Notes: generated from the sequence alone by a model not told the origin. 64,000 bases of DNA from Struthio camelus (GCF_040807025.1 NC_090968.1:372001-436000); one strand, 5' to 3'. Numbered from the stretch's first letter, positions 49,644 through 63,486 are shown. A program made the numbers and translations.

Positions 49644-49840
49644 GAGGGTGACGGAGCACTGGCAGAGGTTGCCCGGAGAGCTTGTGGAGTCTCCTTCGCT
49701 GGAGATTTTCAAAACCGGCCTGGACGCGGTCCTGGGCAACATGCTCTAGAGGACCCGGCTTGAGCAGGGGGGTTGGACTAGATGATCTCCAGAGGTCCCT
49801 TCCAGGCTTGGCCATTGCGTGCTTCTGTGTGATTCTGTGA
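49644..49840 (+). mobile_element. CR1 LINE, truncated 3' end, copy 3
   Basis: Unit counterpart of 10725-10921. Confidence 0.88.
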
Positions 49841-50334
49841 ACCTGACAGCCACTGCAGGCAAGGCTGACACTGATTATCACACGGCCAGCTGATGCTCTG
49901 GCAGGGTTTGGGTCTCATAGTTGCTCTATCAGAGCAAGCAGGCGCTTGCACGCGTCTTGGCCCACCGCTGTCCCTTCAGAAGTTCAAAGGTGTTGGTGTG
50001 TGCAGGGCGGATTCCCCTCCTCCCTCCCTCCCTCCCTCCACCTCCACTGATTACAGTGGGAGCTTAGACAAGGAGCTGGCATGCAGACAGCCATTTTGTG
50101 CTCACCAAAACTGGGGACAGGGGAATCCCCCCTCCTGAGAGTGTGTGGAGTGCACGGGATGGAACGGAATCCCGCTTCATGCCAGGGCCTTCTCAATGTA
50201 TTGTTTACCTCCTCTAAATCAGTCCCTGAAGCATGAGGAAAGTAACTCCCTTCTTGGCCCTGTCTAGGAGTCCTGTCTTCTCATGAGATGGGAATAGGGC
50301 CTTCTAGCGGGACATTTCCGGCTGTAAGGGTGAG

Positions 50335-51239
50335 GCGGGGGCAAGGCCTGGACTCCTGGCAGGGACAGATACACTGTTTCTATCACTGTGTCAGAGCGGG
50401 CTTCTCTGTAATAAATGGGGATTTCCTCAGTGCAGTGCTTGAAGGTTGGGCTCTTCTTCCAAAGGTGGAGTCAACAATGCGCTCAAGGGCTTTCAGCCTG
50501 AAGGGGCCTGTTGCTTTTTGGGGGTTCTCCATGGGCTCGAGGCGATGAGCCCATGGGATGATGTGTTAGGGAAGGAGGGCTGGATTCAGCTCTCGCTTGT
50601 GGGTAGCCAGTGCTCCTGGAGGTGGTGAATGGTCAAGTGGTATCTCCCAAACGACAGGGCTGGAGACTGATTCCCATCCTTCTCCAAGGGAGTATGGAGC
50701 CACCAGGAGAGCACAGGGCATCTCCAAGGGCACCACGTGCCTCGGGGTGGGCAGTGAATGGAGCTTCACAAAATCAGGTGGAGTCATCCAAAGGTAAAGG
50801 CCTAAACCAATGAATGTGCAGGCCAGTGAGAGCCCTACAGTCCCACGAGAGGCAGTGGGGACCCCGGAGGCCCAGGGAAAGGAGCCTGGAGAGCGGTTCA
50901 CGTCACCTTCAATGAAAAGCCATGGGCTTGATCTAGGGCCACACCTGAACACAGCCTGAGCTGTTTGAAGTGCCCTGCGATTGCTCAGAGCATCGTCCAT
51001 GGCCACCTACCCTTTGGTAGGGGGTTGTCTGTCCCGCGGGGTCTGCTTCCCACCCTGACCACCACGGCCAGGGCGGAGTCACCCTGTGGCCCCAGGGCAC
51101 CACGGTCCGCTCCCACTGCAGAGCAGCACCCCCAGCTCGGGTCGCTACACAGGGGAAGGCTCCAGGAATGGCCGGGCAGGCCAGCGCCGATGCACTCACC
51201 TGGGGAAAGGCTCTTTGGGCAGCAGGAACGTCCCTGGAG
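50335..51239. other. 905-base segment present only in copy 3
   Basis: In copies 1 and 2 the sequence runs GGGTGAG directly into AGCAGCAAAG. In copy 3 these are separated by 905 bases. GAG is present at both edges, so the event is either a deletion in the ancestor of copies 1 and 2 by 3-base microhomology, or an insertion flanked by a 3-base duplication. The segment has ordinary composition, an AATAAA near 50411 and no open frame above about 146 codons, and it has no TG..CA ends or poly-A tail. Confidence 0.85.
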
Positions 51240-52700
51240 AGCAGCAAAGCAACAACCGTGTGCTTGCAAGGAGGAATAAGCGAGCGAGAAGTCTGTTTCT
51301 CTGTGTGTCAGCTAAGGGCAGGCTGGTGTGTCCTGGGGGCAGCAGGAGCTGCCTGAGGAGCCGCAGGGCAGGGACTCTGGCGCTGTCCTGGAGGGAGGCG
51401 CTGGCACGAGGGAGCTGCAGGCCGTCTGGGGGCAGGGAATCTCCTTGACACAAGAACAAGGGGCACAGAGTGTCACTGTCCTCTGCTTCCTTGTGTCCCT
51501 GGGGCCAGGGACAGTTTGGAAGCTGACGAGGCAGCTGACACCCTGCCCCTACCCACCCCTTCCCCCGTGCTGCTGTGCTTTCAAGGGGGCTTGGGCTGTG
51601 GTGTGAGTGCTACTGTGCCGCAGAAACACGGGCCTCGACCCCTCGCTGCAGCCCCCACTGCCCTCCTGCCCCTGCCCTGCCGCCCTGCCGTCCTCCCCAC
51701 GCTGCCCTGCCTCCTGACTCCTCTCCCCACACCGCAGGGCCCGGCAGTGCAGCAGGCGCAGGCACAGCCCCGCAGCTGCTGCCTGGTCCCCGGCCCTCCC
51801 CGCCTCCCTCCACACCAGGGCTCCAGCCCCAGCCAGGCAGCAGGTCCGGCCTCTCCCCCCAGCTCCTGGCCTGGCTCCTCCCGCACTCCCACCCCCTGGC
51901 AGGGAGCTGGAGCTGCCCTGGTCCCGGGCAACTGGCCAGCACCAGGGCTGGCATAGGGCCCGGGTGGACAGGCAGTGCGGGGGGGCAGTGGGGCAGGGCG
52001 AGCAGCCTCCCTCAGGGCCCCACGGCTGGGCCAGGAGGGATGAGGCCATGCGGCCAGCTGGGCTCCAGCTGCTGCTTTGATGTCAGCTCCATGGAGGGAC
52101 CGTTGGGGTTTGCTCCCTTTGCAGGGGAATGGCTGGAGGCGGAGACCTTGCCGGGGCCTGGCCCAGACCGGGGCAGTGCGCTACTGATCAAATTGAAGGA
52201 CGCAGCCCCCTTTTCCTCCACCAAAATGATCCACAGACTATTAGGGCACGTGCGTTTAATCCACAGTACTCCTTATGGGACCGAAGGCAAAAGAAATGTG
52301 CTGTCCGTTCTTCTAGGTGAAAAAACGACGTTGGTTTGTGTCGCCATCTTTGCCCTTCTAGCTTCCAGGACTGTTAAAACAGCAGTGAATTTTGTGGTGG
52401 GAACAAAATTGAGAAAGGGTTTGTTGAAACGGCTTAAGAGAAAACCTGAAACAATTTCTGATTTTGTTACCTATAGGCCACAAAGATTATGTTACTCTTT
52501 TGCTATTCCCGAGGGGAAGGCATTTACAGCCACAGCTGAAAAGTGAGCTTAGGTTGTCCCAGTTGGGTCAGTCATTTTTCTCAACTGCTATTGTTTCTCT
52601 GTCTCTACTGCTGGGAGGCAACTCTCTGGACCGACTGAACTCAGTTATGCCTCTAGGATCTTTGGCTTGGGCCGGCATGAGGTGCTGCCATGCTGTGGTG

Positions 52701-52847
52701 GCAGAAAGAAATGCTAGAGAGGCTGTGGAGTCTCCCTCACTGGAGGTATTCAAAACCCAACAGGGCCCGGCCCTGAGCAACCTGCTCTAGCTGACCCTGA
52801 CCATCTCCAGAGGTCCCTTCCACCCTCCGCCATTCCGTGGTTCCGTG
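52701..52847 (+). mobile_element. CR1 LINE fragment, second per unit, copy 3
   Basis: Unit counterpart of 12877-13023, with one A to G change near 52769. Confidence 0.85.
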
Positions 52848-53482
52848 ACCCTGCAGTTGTTGATATTCAACTCTCAGAACAAGCCTGAGTTCTACCGGAC
52901 GGAGGTGACGCCGCACTGCAAGCTCAAAAGCTTCCTGGTCTTGGGAGGTGCACAGACAGTGTATTCAGAGTGAGCAAGCAGGTAGATCTTCCTTTAAAAA
53001 GCAGAACCACTCAGAATTCACTGAGCTCAAGGGGAGGTCCTTGCCACCTCCCTCTGGTCTGCAGGAAACACATCTGGCTGCCCTTAGACAGTTCTCGGCC
53101 GTCCTGGATATCCCACCTCAGCTATTCATGCCTCAGCTAGGCATTACCTCCCCCCACTCCCCAGGAGCCCTCTCCTCCAGGCTTCTCCTCCTTCTTCCTA
53201 AGTGCTGGCTAATTCCACAGATTCATGCCTTGCTTCTGCCTCCCTTTATGGTACCTACGATGACTTCTCTGAAGTTCTGGGGCCGCCTTTATACAGTCGC
53301 AGTTACCAAGCCACGTGCAGGATTTTCCCCTAACTGCAGCCTGTTCCCTTTACAGCCACATACAGTCGTGTGCTCTACAGGCCCTCAAGCTGACAGCGCG
53401 CCAGAGAGAGCGCACCTGAACCCTTGGAGGAGGTGAGGCACGTTTGGCTCCCCCACCCGCACGGCCCCCAGCAGAGGAGCCC

Positions 53483-56164
53483 ATGGAGGTAGGTGCCACC
53501 CACCCTCGCCCCTCACCCCACGAGCGGCAACACAGGCAGAGGGAAGGGGCTTGCTCTTCTTGCGCTGAGAGGGGCCATCGCACTGCCGCCAACGCCAAAA
53601 GGTTCGTCACCTCTCCACCAATCCTTTGAAAAGGGTGAGGGTCAGAGCTGCCAGGGGCAGGGCAGGGCTTGTGGACTTCTGCTGCAATTTGGCTGGGCGG
53701 CAGGGCACATACTCCTGCTGGGCTCACTTGGCTGACAGGCATGCTGTGCATCTGTGGCCAGTGCCGTGTGTGTAGCAAGAGGCTGCAGGGGTCTCCAGGA
53801 GTGCTGAGAGACCTCGTTGCCTCTTCCTCGGAGTGCACTTGCAGCTGTGGTGAGCTGCACTTGGAACTATGCTGCAGGCTGGGCTGTGCAAGGAAGCAGA
53901 GGTGGTCAGTGGGGTTTTGGGAAGTGCTGAGTCCCAAGCAGCAAGGGCATGCTTTTGAAGAGGGCAAGGAGAAAGGGCAGGGTGCCCAAGAATGGCAAGG
54001 ATGCCCACGTTCCCCGGGGGCAGCATGTTGGTTCCTGAGCTTTCTGGCAGCTCCCAGTTCGTAAAGGAAGAGTTGCTCTGAGAACTGTCTGAATGCATGC
54101 TCCCCCAGCCTCCTGTGCTCTGCTGATGCGGCTGGTACTGGTGCAAAGAGGGACCTCTTCCTTTCCGGAGGAAGGAGGGAGGCAGATGTCGGCAATTCCT
54201 AGGCAGTTCCTGAGCCGGGACATTTTTCAATGTCTTTCCTTCCTCTCTTGCTGAGTTAGGAGGAGACTGACCCATGACACCTCCCTGTCATGGGAGGGCA
54301 CCGAGGCCTTCCTGGGTGATAGGCACCAGTGCCTGTGTTCTTTCTTCTCATCCTGAAAGCAGCCTCGTGTGGGTTTCTGTGCCAATGGCTCTTCTGCACC
54401 GCTGCCTGCACCATAGTCCGCCCTCCACACTGCCCTCCGCAGTCTTCCCAGGAAGGGCAATGATCTCGGCCTCTCTTTCTGCAGCGGAGTGCAGCATCAG
54501 CAGCTGAGGCACCTGCAACGGATGGCAGCTCCTTACCCTCAGCTCCCCCCAGCCCTCTGCAGCAGACAACACCAAGACCTGCAGCTCCAGACGCTACGTG
54601 TCCCATCTGCCTGGACACCTTGGACAACGTGGCCTACATAAAACCTTGCTTCCATAAGTTTTGCTTTAGTTGTGTGTTCCGGTGGTCGAAAACAAAGGCC
54701 GAATGCCCGCTGTGCAAGCAGGCTTTCCGATCAATTCTGCACACAGTGGTGGCAGAAGATGACTACCAGGAGCATGTCATCAGGCCCCCCGAAGATGGTT
54801 CTGTTGCCAGCCATCAGCAACGGAGAGCTCCTCACCGCCCTGCCATCCGGAGGCGCCGTCACCCTGCAGCTCACCCGCAGCAGCCTTCCCCTTCTCCTCA
54901 GATGCGACCCTCTCCGCAGAACAGCAGCAGGCTGGAGGGGACCCGGAGGCACACCAGGCAGAGGCAGAGAGAGGGAGGGCTGCTGGAGCCACGCCAGAGG
55001 CTGTCCCCACAGAGGCAGGCCAGGGCTGACAGGAGACCTCAGGGGCATGCGGCAGCGACGGAGGAGGAGATGCTGAACTTCCGCCGCTCTCTGTACCGCA
55101 CAGGGATGCGCGTGCAAAGGGCTCCCGATGGCGGCCACCCCCAGGACATCTCGGCAGACTTCTTCTGCCGCAGCCCGGCCAGCATTCAGAGACTGCTGCC
55201 CTGGCTGCAGCGGGAACTGAGAGTCCTCTTTGGAGTCCACCAGACATTGCTAACTGTCACGGAGCTCATTGTCCTGACAAACCTGAGGAGGTACGACCTG
55301 GACAGTCAGGCCTTTGCTGAGGACTTAGAGCTGCTTCTGCTGAGTCGCACCGAGCAGTTCCTCCACGAGCTCATCAGCTTTGCCCGCTGCTCGTGCAGCA
55401 TGGAGACCTACGACCAGCAGGCCATGTATGGCTACCGTGCTCCCAGCCGGCACGAAGGAAGCCCCTCAGCCTCATTGAGCCTGGCAGCTGCTGCAGGGAC
55501 GGCCCGGACTCCTGTGCCAGCCCAGAGCCCATCCCGAGCTAGTAGCCCTGGGCTCACGGAGCTTCCTGGCCCCTCGTACGCCATCCCCCACGAGCTTGCC
55601 GCAGCCACACAGTCTGCCCAGCAGCCGCGGCGAAGCTCTGATGATGGGGCAGCTCGAGCAGGAGGAGAAGCCTGGAGAGAGTTGCTGGCTCCTGCCGACC
55701 CCCAGGACAGTGACTCCTCGTCAGACAGTTGTGTCCTTGTAGGGTCCTGGAAGCCCTGGGCAGAGGGAAGCCCTGAATGCATTGTGCTCTCCTCAGACTC
55801 AGAGCACTCAGCCGCGGCAGAGGAAAAGGAAGCTGGGCAGAATGAGCAGCCGCTCCATGGGTCCAGCCGGAGCTGCAGCAAAGCCAGCGGGAGCTGCTTG
55901 CCCAGCTCCGCCATGCCGAAGGAAACTGGCTGGAGCTGCCGCAGCTGCTGCCCCACTGCCCCCAGGGAGGAGACAGAGCCCCGGCAGGGGCAGGTGGAGG
56001 ATGTGGCTGGTTGCTCTGTGCAGGGCTGCAGCCAGATCCCCTTTGCTCCTGGCAGCGGCAGGCAATGCTCACCCGGGAGTCCCCGGCTGCCCAGAAAGAG
56101 GAGGGCAGGCAGCCCCGAGGCCTGTACCCAGCCCAGCAAGAGGCAGGCATGGCCTCAGCGTTAG
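53483..56164 (+). CDS. TOPORS-like RING E3 ligase, copy 3
   Basis: Exons 53483-53488 and 54485-56164, frame intact. Replacements against copy 1: T198M (ACG to ATG, a CpG transition at the edge of the TOPORS domain), N217D and Q385R. N217 and Q385 are thus private to copy 1. The RING is identical to copy 1. Confidence 0.84.
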
Positions 56165-57774
56165 GAAGGAGAGAGGAAGATGGCCAGGAAGCAGAGACGA
56201 GAGCAGCCAGAGAAGCCTGTGGCAATGGCGGCTAGGTAAGAAGACCGAAAGAAGTGGAAAACGGGCTGGACTGCTGCCCTCCAAGGGTTGTCTTCAGCGG
56301 TACAAGGTCTGGCAGTCAGCTGACTGTGAGTAGTGGCCTCCTTGGGAGAAGGTAGCAATGCTAGGGCAAAGACTGGTTCAGGTGTTCTTAATGAGGCGAT
56401 GGAGGGCTCTCGGGGCAAGCTTGGAGTAGGAGTTGGACTAGACGCTGGCAGATGCAGGGCCCACACGGATGAGGAAGTCTGTCAGTCCCCCCAGCAGTTA
56501 TTCTAGGAGATGGCTGTCTGAAAGCACCTTTGGCAGGACACTGCGGGGCCAGGTTTGTATAAAGACCAGTGCAATCCAGCTGGTTGCCGTGACAAATGCT
56601 GAGGAGAGTGAAGGGGTCCCTCGTGACTCACTTGCCTTCTGTCACCCTCTGCTCTCCCTTGGCAGGCAAGGAAGTGGTGGGTTTTCCGCACAGACCTGAG
56701 GTGCACCGAGCCCCTCTCCTTGTGTGTGTGTGGGCCTCCCACCAAAATGCCTGAGCTCCCCTGCAGCTGTTCCCCAAATGGCCCTGTCTGGGCTGGAGAA
56801 CGGGGAGGCATAAAACTCCCCAGCATACACTTCTGGGGAGGAACCCTCTCAGCTTCCCCTCTGCTGGAAAAGTGGCTTGCCTCCGTGTTTCTGCTCCTTT
56901 CGCTCTCACCCCACCTGCTCTAGGGGCTTTTAATCTCCTTGCGTGCCTTACTTCTTCCCCTTTGCGTTGCTGGCGTGCAGTGCTAACCACGGTGTTGGAG
57001 CGGGTGCCACCTTCCAGGTAAGAAGCTGGCCCTGGGGTTTTTCACCAGTGCTGCTGCTGGCTAAGGAGCTCGTCACCTGAACGCACTTAAGGCACCTGGG
57101 ATGTGAGCTGCTGGAGAGCTGCCAGAGCTCAGGATGCAAGAAGACTGGCTTGAATTGTCTAGCTCTCCTCAGCTTGGAGGCAGAGCTAGCCCTGCCAGGA
57201 CATGGCTTCCAGGCTGACAACCCTGCTTTGAAGCTTCTTTGAAGCAGGAGCAAAATCATTTCTGGGAGGTGTGTCACATTCCGCATGTCCGATGGCTGCT
57301 GAGGACCGGGCTGCAGCAGTGGTGAGCGTAGCTGTGGCTGTGGGGGTTGGCAGGGCTGAGCAATGCAGCCTCTGGCCTCTCTCCCCAGGCCCCCTGCAAT
57401 GAGGTGAGGAACTGCTCACTGAGGTGAGCCCATCTCCATGCTTGTGCCTCAGGGGGCATGTTATTCCCAGCTCACAGAGGCCTTCAGCTTTCCCACATGT
57501 TAACTTAGGAGTTAACATCTCTGCCTGAAAGCAAACCCTGGGACTGCAACCTTGGCTAGGTTTTGGTAGGAACAACGGGAACTCCCAGCTCGATACAAAG
57601 GGAGGCACTCCCAGCGCAGCACCCTAAGCCCAGGCTGACGGAGGCAGGCTCTCTTGTGCTCCTGCTTTCTGAGCCAGGGACTCTGGGGTCCTTGGCTGCA
57701 CAAAGGCACAGCTCCAGCTGAAGTGGTGCCGGTTAGACTCGCCAACCCAGCAGCCACTGTGTGCTCCGGCTTCC

Positions 57775-58911
57775 CTAAAACACAGGCGGCATCTCCCCTT
57801 CCTCCTCTCGCAGCTCTTCCAGAGAACACTTGTGCGCAACTAGCTTTCAGGACTGGTCTCTGATGTCCTATGGCTCCCTGTCAGCGTGAGTCAGAGAGGA
57901 TTTGGGGCAAACTCCCGTCCTCAGGCTTTTCCCTTAGCCAGCACCAGGCAACACCATGCCGAGATGAGATTTCCCTCACTTGTCTATCGAGATATATTTC
58001 TCTGGAGTCACGAGAGTGATAACAGGAGTGCAGTGAGAAATTAAATAATAACACAAGCTTGTTCTTCCAGGAAAAAAGTATTGCCTACTCACCCGCAGGA
58101 TTCCGCAGAGGCGCCAAAACCTCGTCCAGCTGAGATGCTGGGGAAGCTTCACCTACAGGCACACCTGCAATCAGAGAGGAGATTTGCTTCCCTTCTATAC
58201 CATGACATACGTCTTTTGAGCCAGCATCGGGATTACAGAGGGGGAAAAGAAACGCTTAAAAAGAGACAAAGCTTGTCCTTGCCAGCAAAAAAAGTCTGAC
58301 TCCTTACCAGTGGCGTCCTGCAGAGGCTCCCTTACCTCTCCCAGCTGAGCAGCTGGGTACGCAGTGTCCACGGGCACATCGGTAAGCAGACACGGAGCAG
58401 CAGAACTGCGCTGGGCCGACAGTGAACACCCAGGGACTGGCTGAGGCCCAGAGGGGAGAAATGACCGTCCCCACACTTGCCTGCCTGCAGTGCGCTGGAG
58501 CTGGGAGAGAACCCAGGAGTTTGGACTCCCAGTCAGCCCTTCCCCTGCTCTACGCCAATGACCCCTGCCCTTCCGCTTCCCACACGTTCCGAGTCCCAGA
58601 GCACCTCGCCAGAGCAGGAGAGACTTCCAGTCTCTACCATTTCTCACTGCTGAGGACTTGCCTTTGCAATCTTGAGATCACGCCTAATTCAAGAAACTTT
58701 ATTTTGAAGTGCCAAAATTCCTTCTGGAAACAACCACACAAAGCTCTGGAGCCCTCAGGACACATCAGCACATTAGCCCCACTGAGCTTCCTTTCTTTTG
58801 CTTGAACCAAAAGAACTAACTGCAGCGGCAGGTTATTCTTTCTTAGGCAAAGCTGCAGCACAAGCACCTCACCCGTGTTTCTCCCAGTGCCTTATAGGCA
58901 GCAGAGGGATG
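57775..58911 (-). CDS. Candidate gene with duplicated exons, copy 3
   Basis: Exons at 58911-58873, 58410-58308, 58164-58093 and 57839-57775, with splice signals and open frames as in copies 1 and 2. Confidence 0.4.
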
Positions 58912-59386
58912 CTGAAGCAGGAGAATAAGGAGCTGGAGAATAAGTTCCATGTTTGCAGAGTGCTCTCCAGTGGCTCTCCCTCTCCCTGCCACGGGGCTCC
59001 TCAGCCCTTCTCTTCACCAGGGAAGCTCAGCTCAGGGGCTGTGTGGTGTCTCGTAAATGCTCGCCCATCTCTCACAGACTTTTCAGCACTCTTGCCGGCA
59101 ACAAGGGACTCACTAGAACAGCAGAGGCGGCGCATCCACAGCAACAGCTCTACACCTCCCCCCTTCCCCACTCTTGGCACTGAATCGGGAAAGCATCCGA
59201 GTTCCTCTGCTCAACAGAGGCAAGGGCAGCCCCCCTCGCAACCTGGCCAAATGGTCCTTCCCAGAGACACGGCTGGCCGCAGGGGCACCTCCCTCCCAGG
59301 GCTCCCCTCCACCTCCACGGCACGATGGAGAACACAGCCTGCAAACGGATCCCACCGCTCCTGCCAAGGCTCTTTTGAGAATGTAG

Positions 59387-59702
59387 GGTAGTTACAGTGA
59401 TAGGATGCTGTTAGGATAGCTAGCGTAGAGTTGGTTATCATAGTCTTAGCGTGTAGTTACTTACAGTATTCTTAGAGCAGTTGGAGTATCCTTAGGTCAT
59501 TGTAATTTCTCTAAGGGTAGGAGACAGCTAGTCTGCCTGGCTATACTTAGGGCAGTTATTATAGTTATCATATAGTTACCATTAGCATTATTACTTATAG
59601 TTAGAGTTAGTTAGAGTTACTGTTCGTAGTTATCCTTAGGCCATAGTAATTCTTGCTGGAGGGTAGTTAATGTTAGAGGAGAGTATTAGGATGGTTTCAG
59701 AT
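59387..59702. repeat. TAG/TTA-rich low-complexity tract, copy 4
   Basis: Counterpart of the tract at 97-412. The sequence matches copies 2 and 3. Confidence 0.7.
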
Positions 59703-62403
59703 AGCTAGCCTGGCAGGAGGCTAGCTCCCCCACTCCCCACCAGCTGGGGCACAGCAAGCTCATGGGCTTGCACTTTAGGTGCAGTAGCTAACTCCTAAGA
59801 GAGGAACTGTCTGCACAGGCAGGACAAGAAGAAAAAAGCTTAATCCCTACGTTGCAGCCGATAGAGGAAAATCGGAGTGCTGGCTGCTTTTTGGAAGAAG
59901 GCGTCAGAAACATAATTAACACGAGAGTTCCTCAGCAGGAGGTGATCACAGTGTTACCCTCACAGGGCATGTCTCCCCACAGCTGCTGCGGCGTTGTTTC
60001 CCACACCATCTTCCTGCAGAAGGAAGACCCTTGACTCGCACCCGAAAAACATGCCACTGAAAAGGAATCCTAGGAGAAAGCAGCAGAAATACGCTTAAGC
60101 ATCCCAGCTGCCAAGTCTTTCAGGTGACAAAGTTCATCTGAGGAACACCCCATACCTGCCACTTTGGGGGCAGCATGGTTTTGCCCACCCCCCTCCTGAA
60201 TGGGGGCAAGACAGGACAACCCAGCAAAACCACATCGCCTTCACTAACAACAGCTTGCAAGCCCCTGAGGAAAAGCTGCCCCTCAAAACAACTCCTGTTT
60301 TAACAGGTCACAGGGTTAAACACCTTCCTCCCCTAAAGACATTACAAAGCCATTGGCTGCCGTCCCTTGCCCAAGAGGAACTGCACAGCTTCTGCTGGCA
60401 AGCAGGTATCAGAAATCCAGGCAGACAACACAGCTCTGCCCTGTGAGCTTCCAGCCCTGATCCCACCCACCAAACATGGGGGAGCTACAAACCCCCCCGG
60501 GCCCTGCCCCGGACACTTCACAGCTACAGAACTGCCCCACTTCTCTCATTTCGGCAAGGCATCTGTTACTGTTCAGGAGTTCCTCTCACCCGTGTGAAAT
60601 GACACGGGTTTGTCTCTGGAGACACAATCTGCCTACTTGCCCAGAAAAAACCCACAGCCGCTTCCATTCAGTCACTGTGGAATTTCCAAATGAATGCAAA
60701 ACAGAGGGAGAACTTTCCTCTCTCTCGGTTTCCCAGCCCACTTGCCCTCTCAGCTGGTACATCAAGAACAGGACGAGATGCCTGTGGGCTTTCTCTAAGA
60801 GCTTAGGCTCAGTAGTACAGATTAAGGCCTCATGAGGAGGAGGTCCAGTTCCCTTTTCCGGGCGGAACAACCCACTCCGGAACAGAGATGTCTTTGTAAC
60901 GCCTCCTTTGTAGCGCCGCCTTCTGATGTCTTTGCGCCTTCCCTTCTTCCGGCAGAGAGTGGCTGCTTAAAACAAAACCAAAGCAAAAAAGCACCCCACT
61001 CATTCATCTCCCTGTTTTGGGCCAAAAGAGCTGCAGAAGGATCAAAGGACACCGAATGGCTGCGCAATAAAGCATCAGAGGATATTCACTGCAGGGGAAG
61101 TAAAGCATCTAGGGGGCCAAAACACCCAAACCTTAACTTTACATGCACAAATGACAGGCTGTGACCTAGTGGTTATTGGCCAGGGAGACCCAGCCAGTCA
61201 AGCAGAGCGCTCCATGAAAGCACGTGCTCCTTGCTTTGCCGAGGTCAAAAGGAGGAAAGCAAATGCAAGAAGAAAAGGGACAGAGAATCAGGCAAGGAAC
61301 CGCATTAGGCCCTTCCACAGATTCACGGTGTGCCTGAGTGGGTGCCCCTCTGCAAGCACAAATACAGGAAAGGCCCTTGGGCTACTGCCTCTGGCAGGGG
61401 AAGCTCCCAGGCCACAGCCTGCTGGAAGAATGCTCGGAGGAAAAAAAAAGAAAACATCAGTATATAGTGCCCTCTTCTGATCCTCCTTCCTAGACAGCTG
61501 CTGTTCAACACTGCCCAAGAGAGTACCAGTGTGAACCAACAGCTCGTTTGACCCAGTGGACCCCGCTGCTCCTGCTCTGGAAAGCTGTTGGTGTAATCGT
61601 CTTCCCCACCTCGGCATCAATGGCAAAGACATCTAAGGAAGCCAGGTTAGCTAGAGATTTGTGTTACGCCAGCTAACACATGCAGAAATGCTTGCTAACG
61701 CTGCAGAGCTGCAATAATTTGGAAGCTCTAACAGTGGGAGGTGCCAGGAGGAGAGTTACAAAGCTCTTGGAAGAACGCAATGCCCTCCGTGGACAGCACG
61801 CTTCCGCTTCAGCTGTCAGGCTGCTACTAGGAAGCCCCTCCCCGACAGTCTGCCCTCAGGTCAAAAGCCTAGCTTTACTGATTGCTCTCTAAAGGCAGTT
61901 CCTTTGTGCCAGGGGCCACCACGTACTTCACAGCAAAGCTTTGGCTCTGAATATACTGGGGAGTTGGCACAACCCAGGCATCCAAGACCCTGCAAGGAGG
62001 GCTCATGCTACGGCCTGACATAGGCTGGGAGCAGCACCATGAGGCTAAAGGGAGAGCAACCCATACGCCCCATCCTCAAGGACAAAAAGGATGAGGTCTG
62101 CTATCCTTGCAGGTTTTTAAGGAACTGCTTGTTAACACCACATAAGACCCAAGTGCTTTGGAATTAAGTAAATCCTTGCTCAGGAACCAAAACAACCAAT
62201 AGGCATGGCAGGGATTGAACTGCCAAGCCGGAAGGTCCAAATACATCGGCTCACTCAAGCAGCCTTGGAAGCGGATGCAGCAGCAGCCGCACTGCTGAGG
62301 CTCTTGTGCATCCTGGTGCAATTCAGGGCATGCCCGCATCGTGACGGAGGAAGGATGAGCACTCTCACTGTCGGTTAGGTAACTGCCTTGCTCATAAGCA
62401 TGT

Positions 62404-62475
62404 GAATTAATGAATCATCGAGTTAACAAATCAGTGAACTAGCTAATTAAGTAACTACAGAATTAATGACTTAGG
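62404..62475. repeat. Degenerate 8-base tandem array, copy 4
   Basis: Identical counterpart of 3114-3185. Confidence 0.55.
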
Positions 62476-63470
62476 CTAGTCTGCACAGAAAGGATTCACT
62501 CTTTCTTTGCTTTTGGGTTTTTTTTTCTTTTTTACCTAATAAGCTCATAAGACTAAAGTTGGTTTCACAAAGTACGCTGTCCTGTAAATTTGAGAGATCA
62601 CAACGTGACACACAGATCCGCCTTTTCCTGGGAGAGACCTACAACCAACACTCAGGGTAGCCCATGCTCATTGTGCTTTAAAGGCACCCAAGCCAGTATG
62701 GTGATAAGAGACTCTGTACCTGACCAGATCATTTCGCAGTGGGCCCCAAGCATCACCACATTGATGTCTGCACTGACAGATGGGAAAGTGTTCGGAGAAA
62801 AACCACGAGTCAGCTTTCAAGCACCATTAGATGTATGGGGCTCTCAGGTTATGAGGGACAACGCAGACAGATTCCTCATACGCACTGGCTGAGTAGGAAG
62901 CGTCAACTCGGACAAAGAGGCCTTCTGACTATCATGTGAAAGTTGACGAGGACTGGAGCACGGCATCTGCTGGGGCTTTAACTGCAAGACTCCACACTGG
63001 ACCAAGTTAGTCATTTTGCAAGAAGGGATGCTGCTCCTGCCTCACAAGCAGAGCTTGTCATTTTGTACCACCCAACAGCCTTTCCTCAGATTCCAGGATC
63101 TACCCCAAAATAATTACAAAACTCATAGCTTTGCATAACAATGGCACAGACATGTGAAAAAAGTACTTGTCAACTACCACGTAAATAACAAACAGTGAAA
63201 AGAGGAAAAAAACCCAGCTCATGGGGACAATAGCAAATGTGTGCACATGACATTCTGACAAACTGCTGGCTAGAGAAGAAAATTGTTTGCCAGCAATCCA
63301 ATTACACCTGACCTCCCTGCAGGGGACAATTCAGGACACCTGCAACAGTTCCATGCCTTCAGCTTTCTAGAGAAGCTCCAGAGAAGACACGAACCTGATC
63401 TAAACAAGGGAACTTGGCTTGTCCCGAAAAGGTGCAATTTGCTTACTTGCTTTGGAAACTCTGCCATCAT

Positions 63471-63486
63471 AAACAAACAAACAAAA
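63471..63486. repeat. (AAAC)n microsatellite, copy 4 (3 units)
   Basis: Same allele as copy 3. Confidence 0.9.

Larger units (their letters stand above)
38925..59290. repeat. Tandem repeat unit, copy 3 (20,366 bases, longer)
   Basis: Same unit as copies 1 and 2 but 906 bases longer than copy 2. Almost all of this is one 905-base segment at 50335-51239. A further 7 extra bases lie near 49525 inside a dispersed repeat. Offsets from copy 1 are +38924 to about 4100, +38914 from 4595, +38912 from about 5850 to 10580, +38919 from 10660 to the insertion point, +39824 after it, and +39826 after about 13300. Confidence 0.97.
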
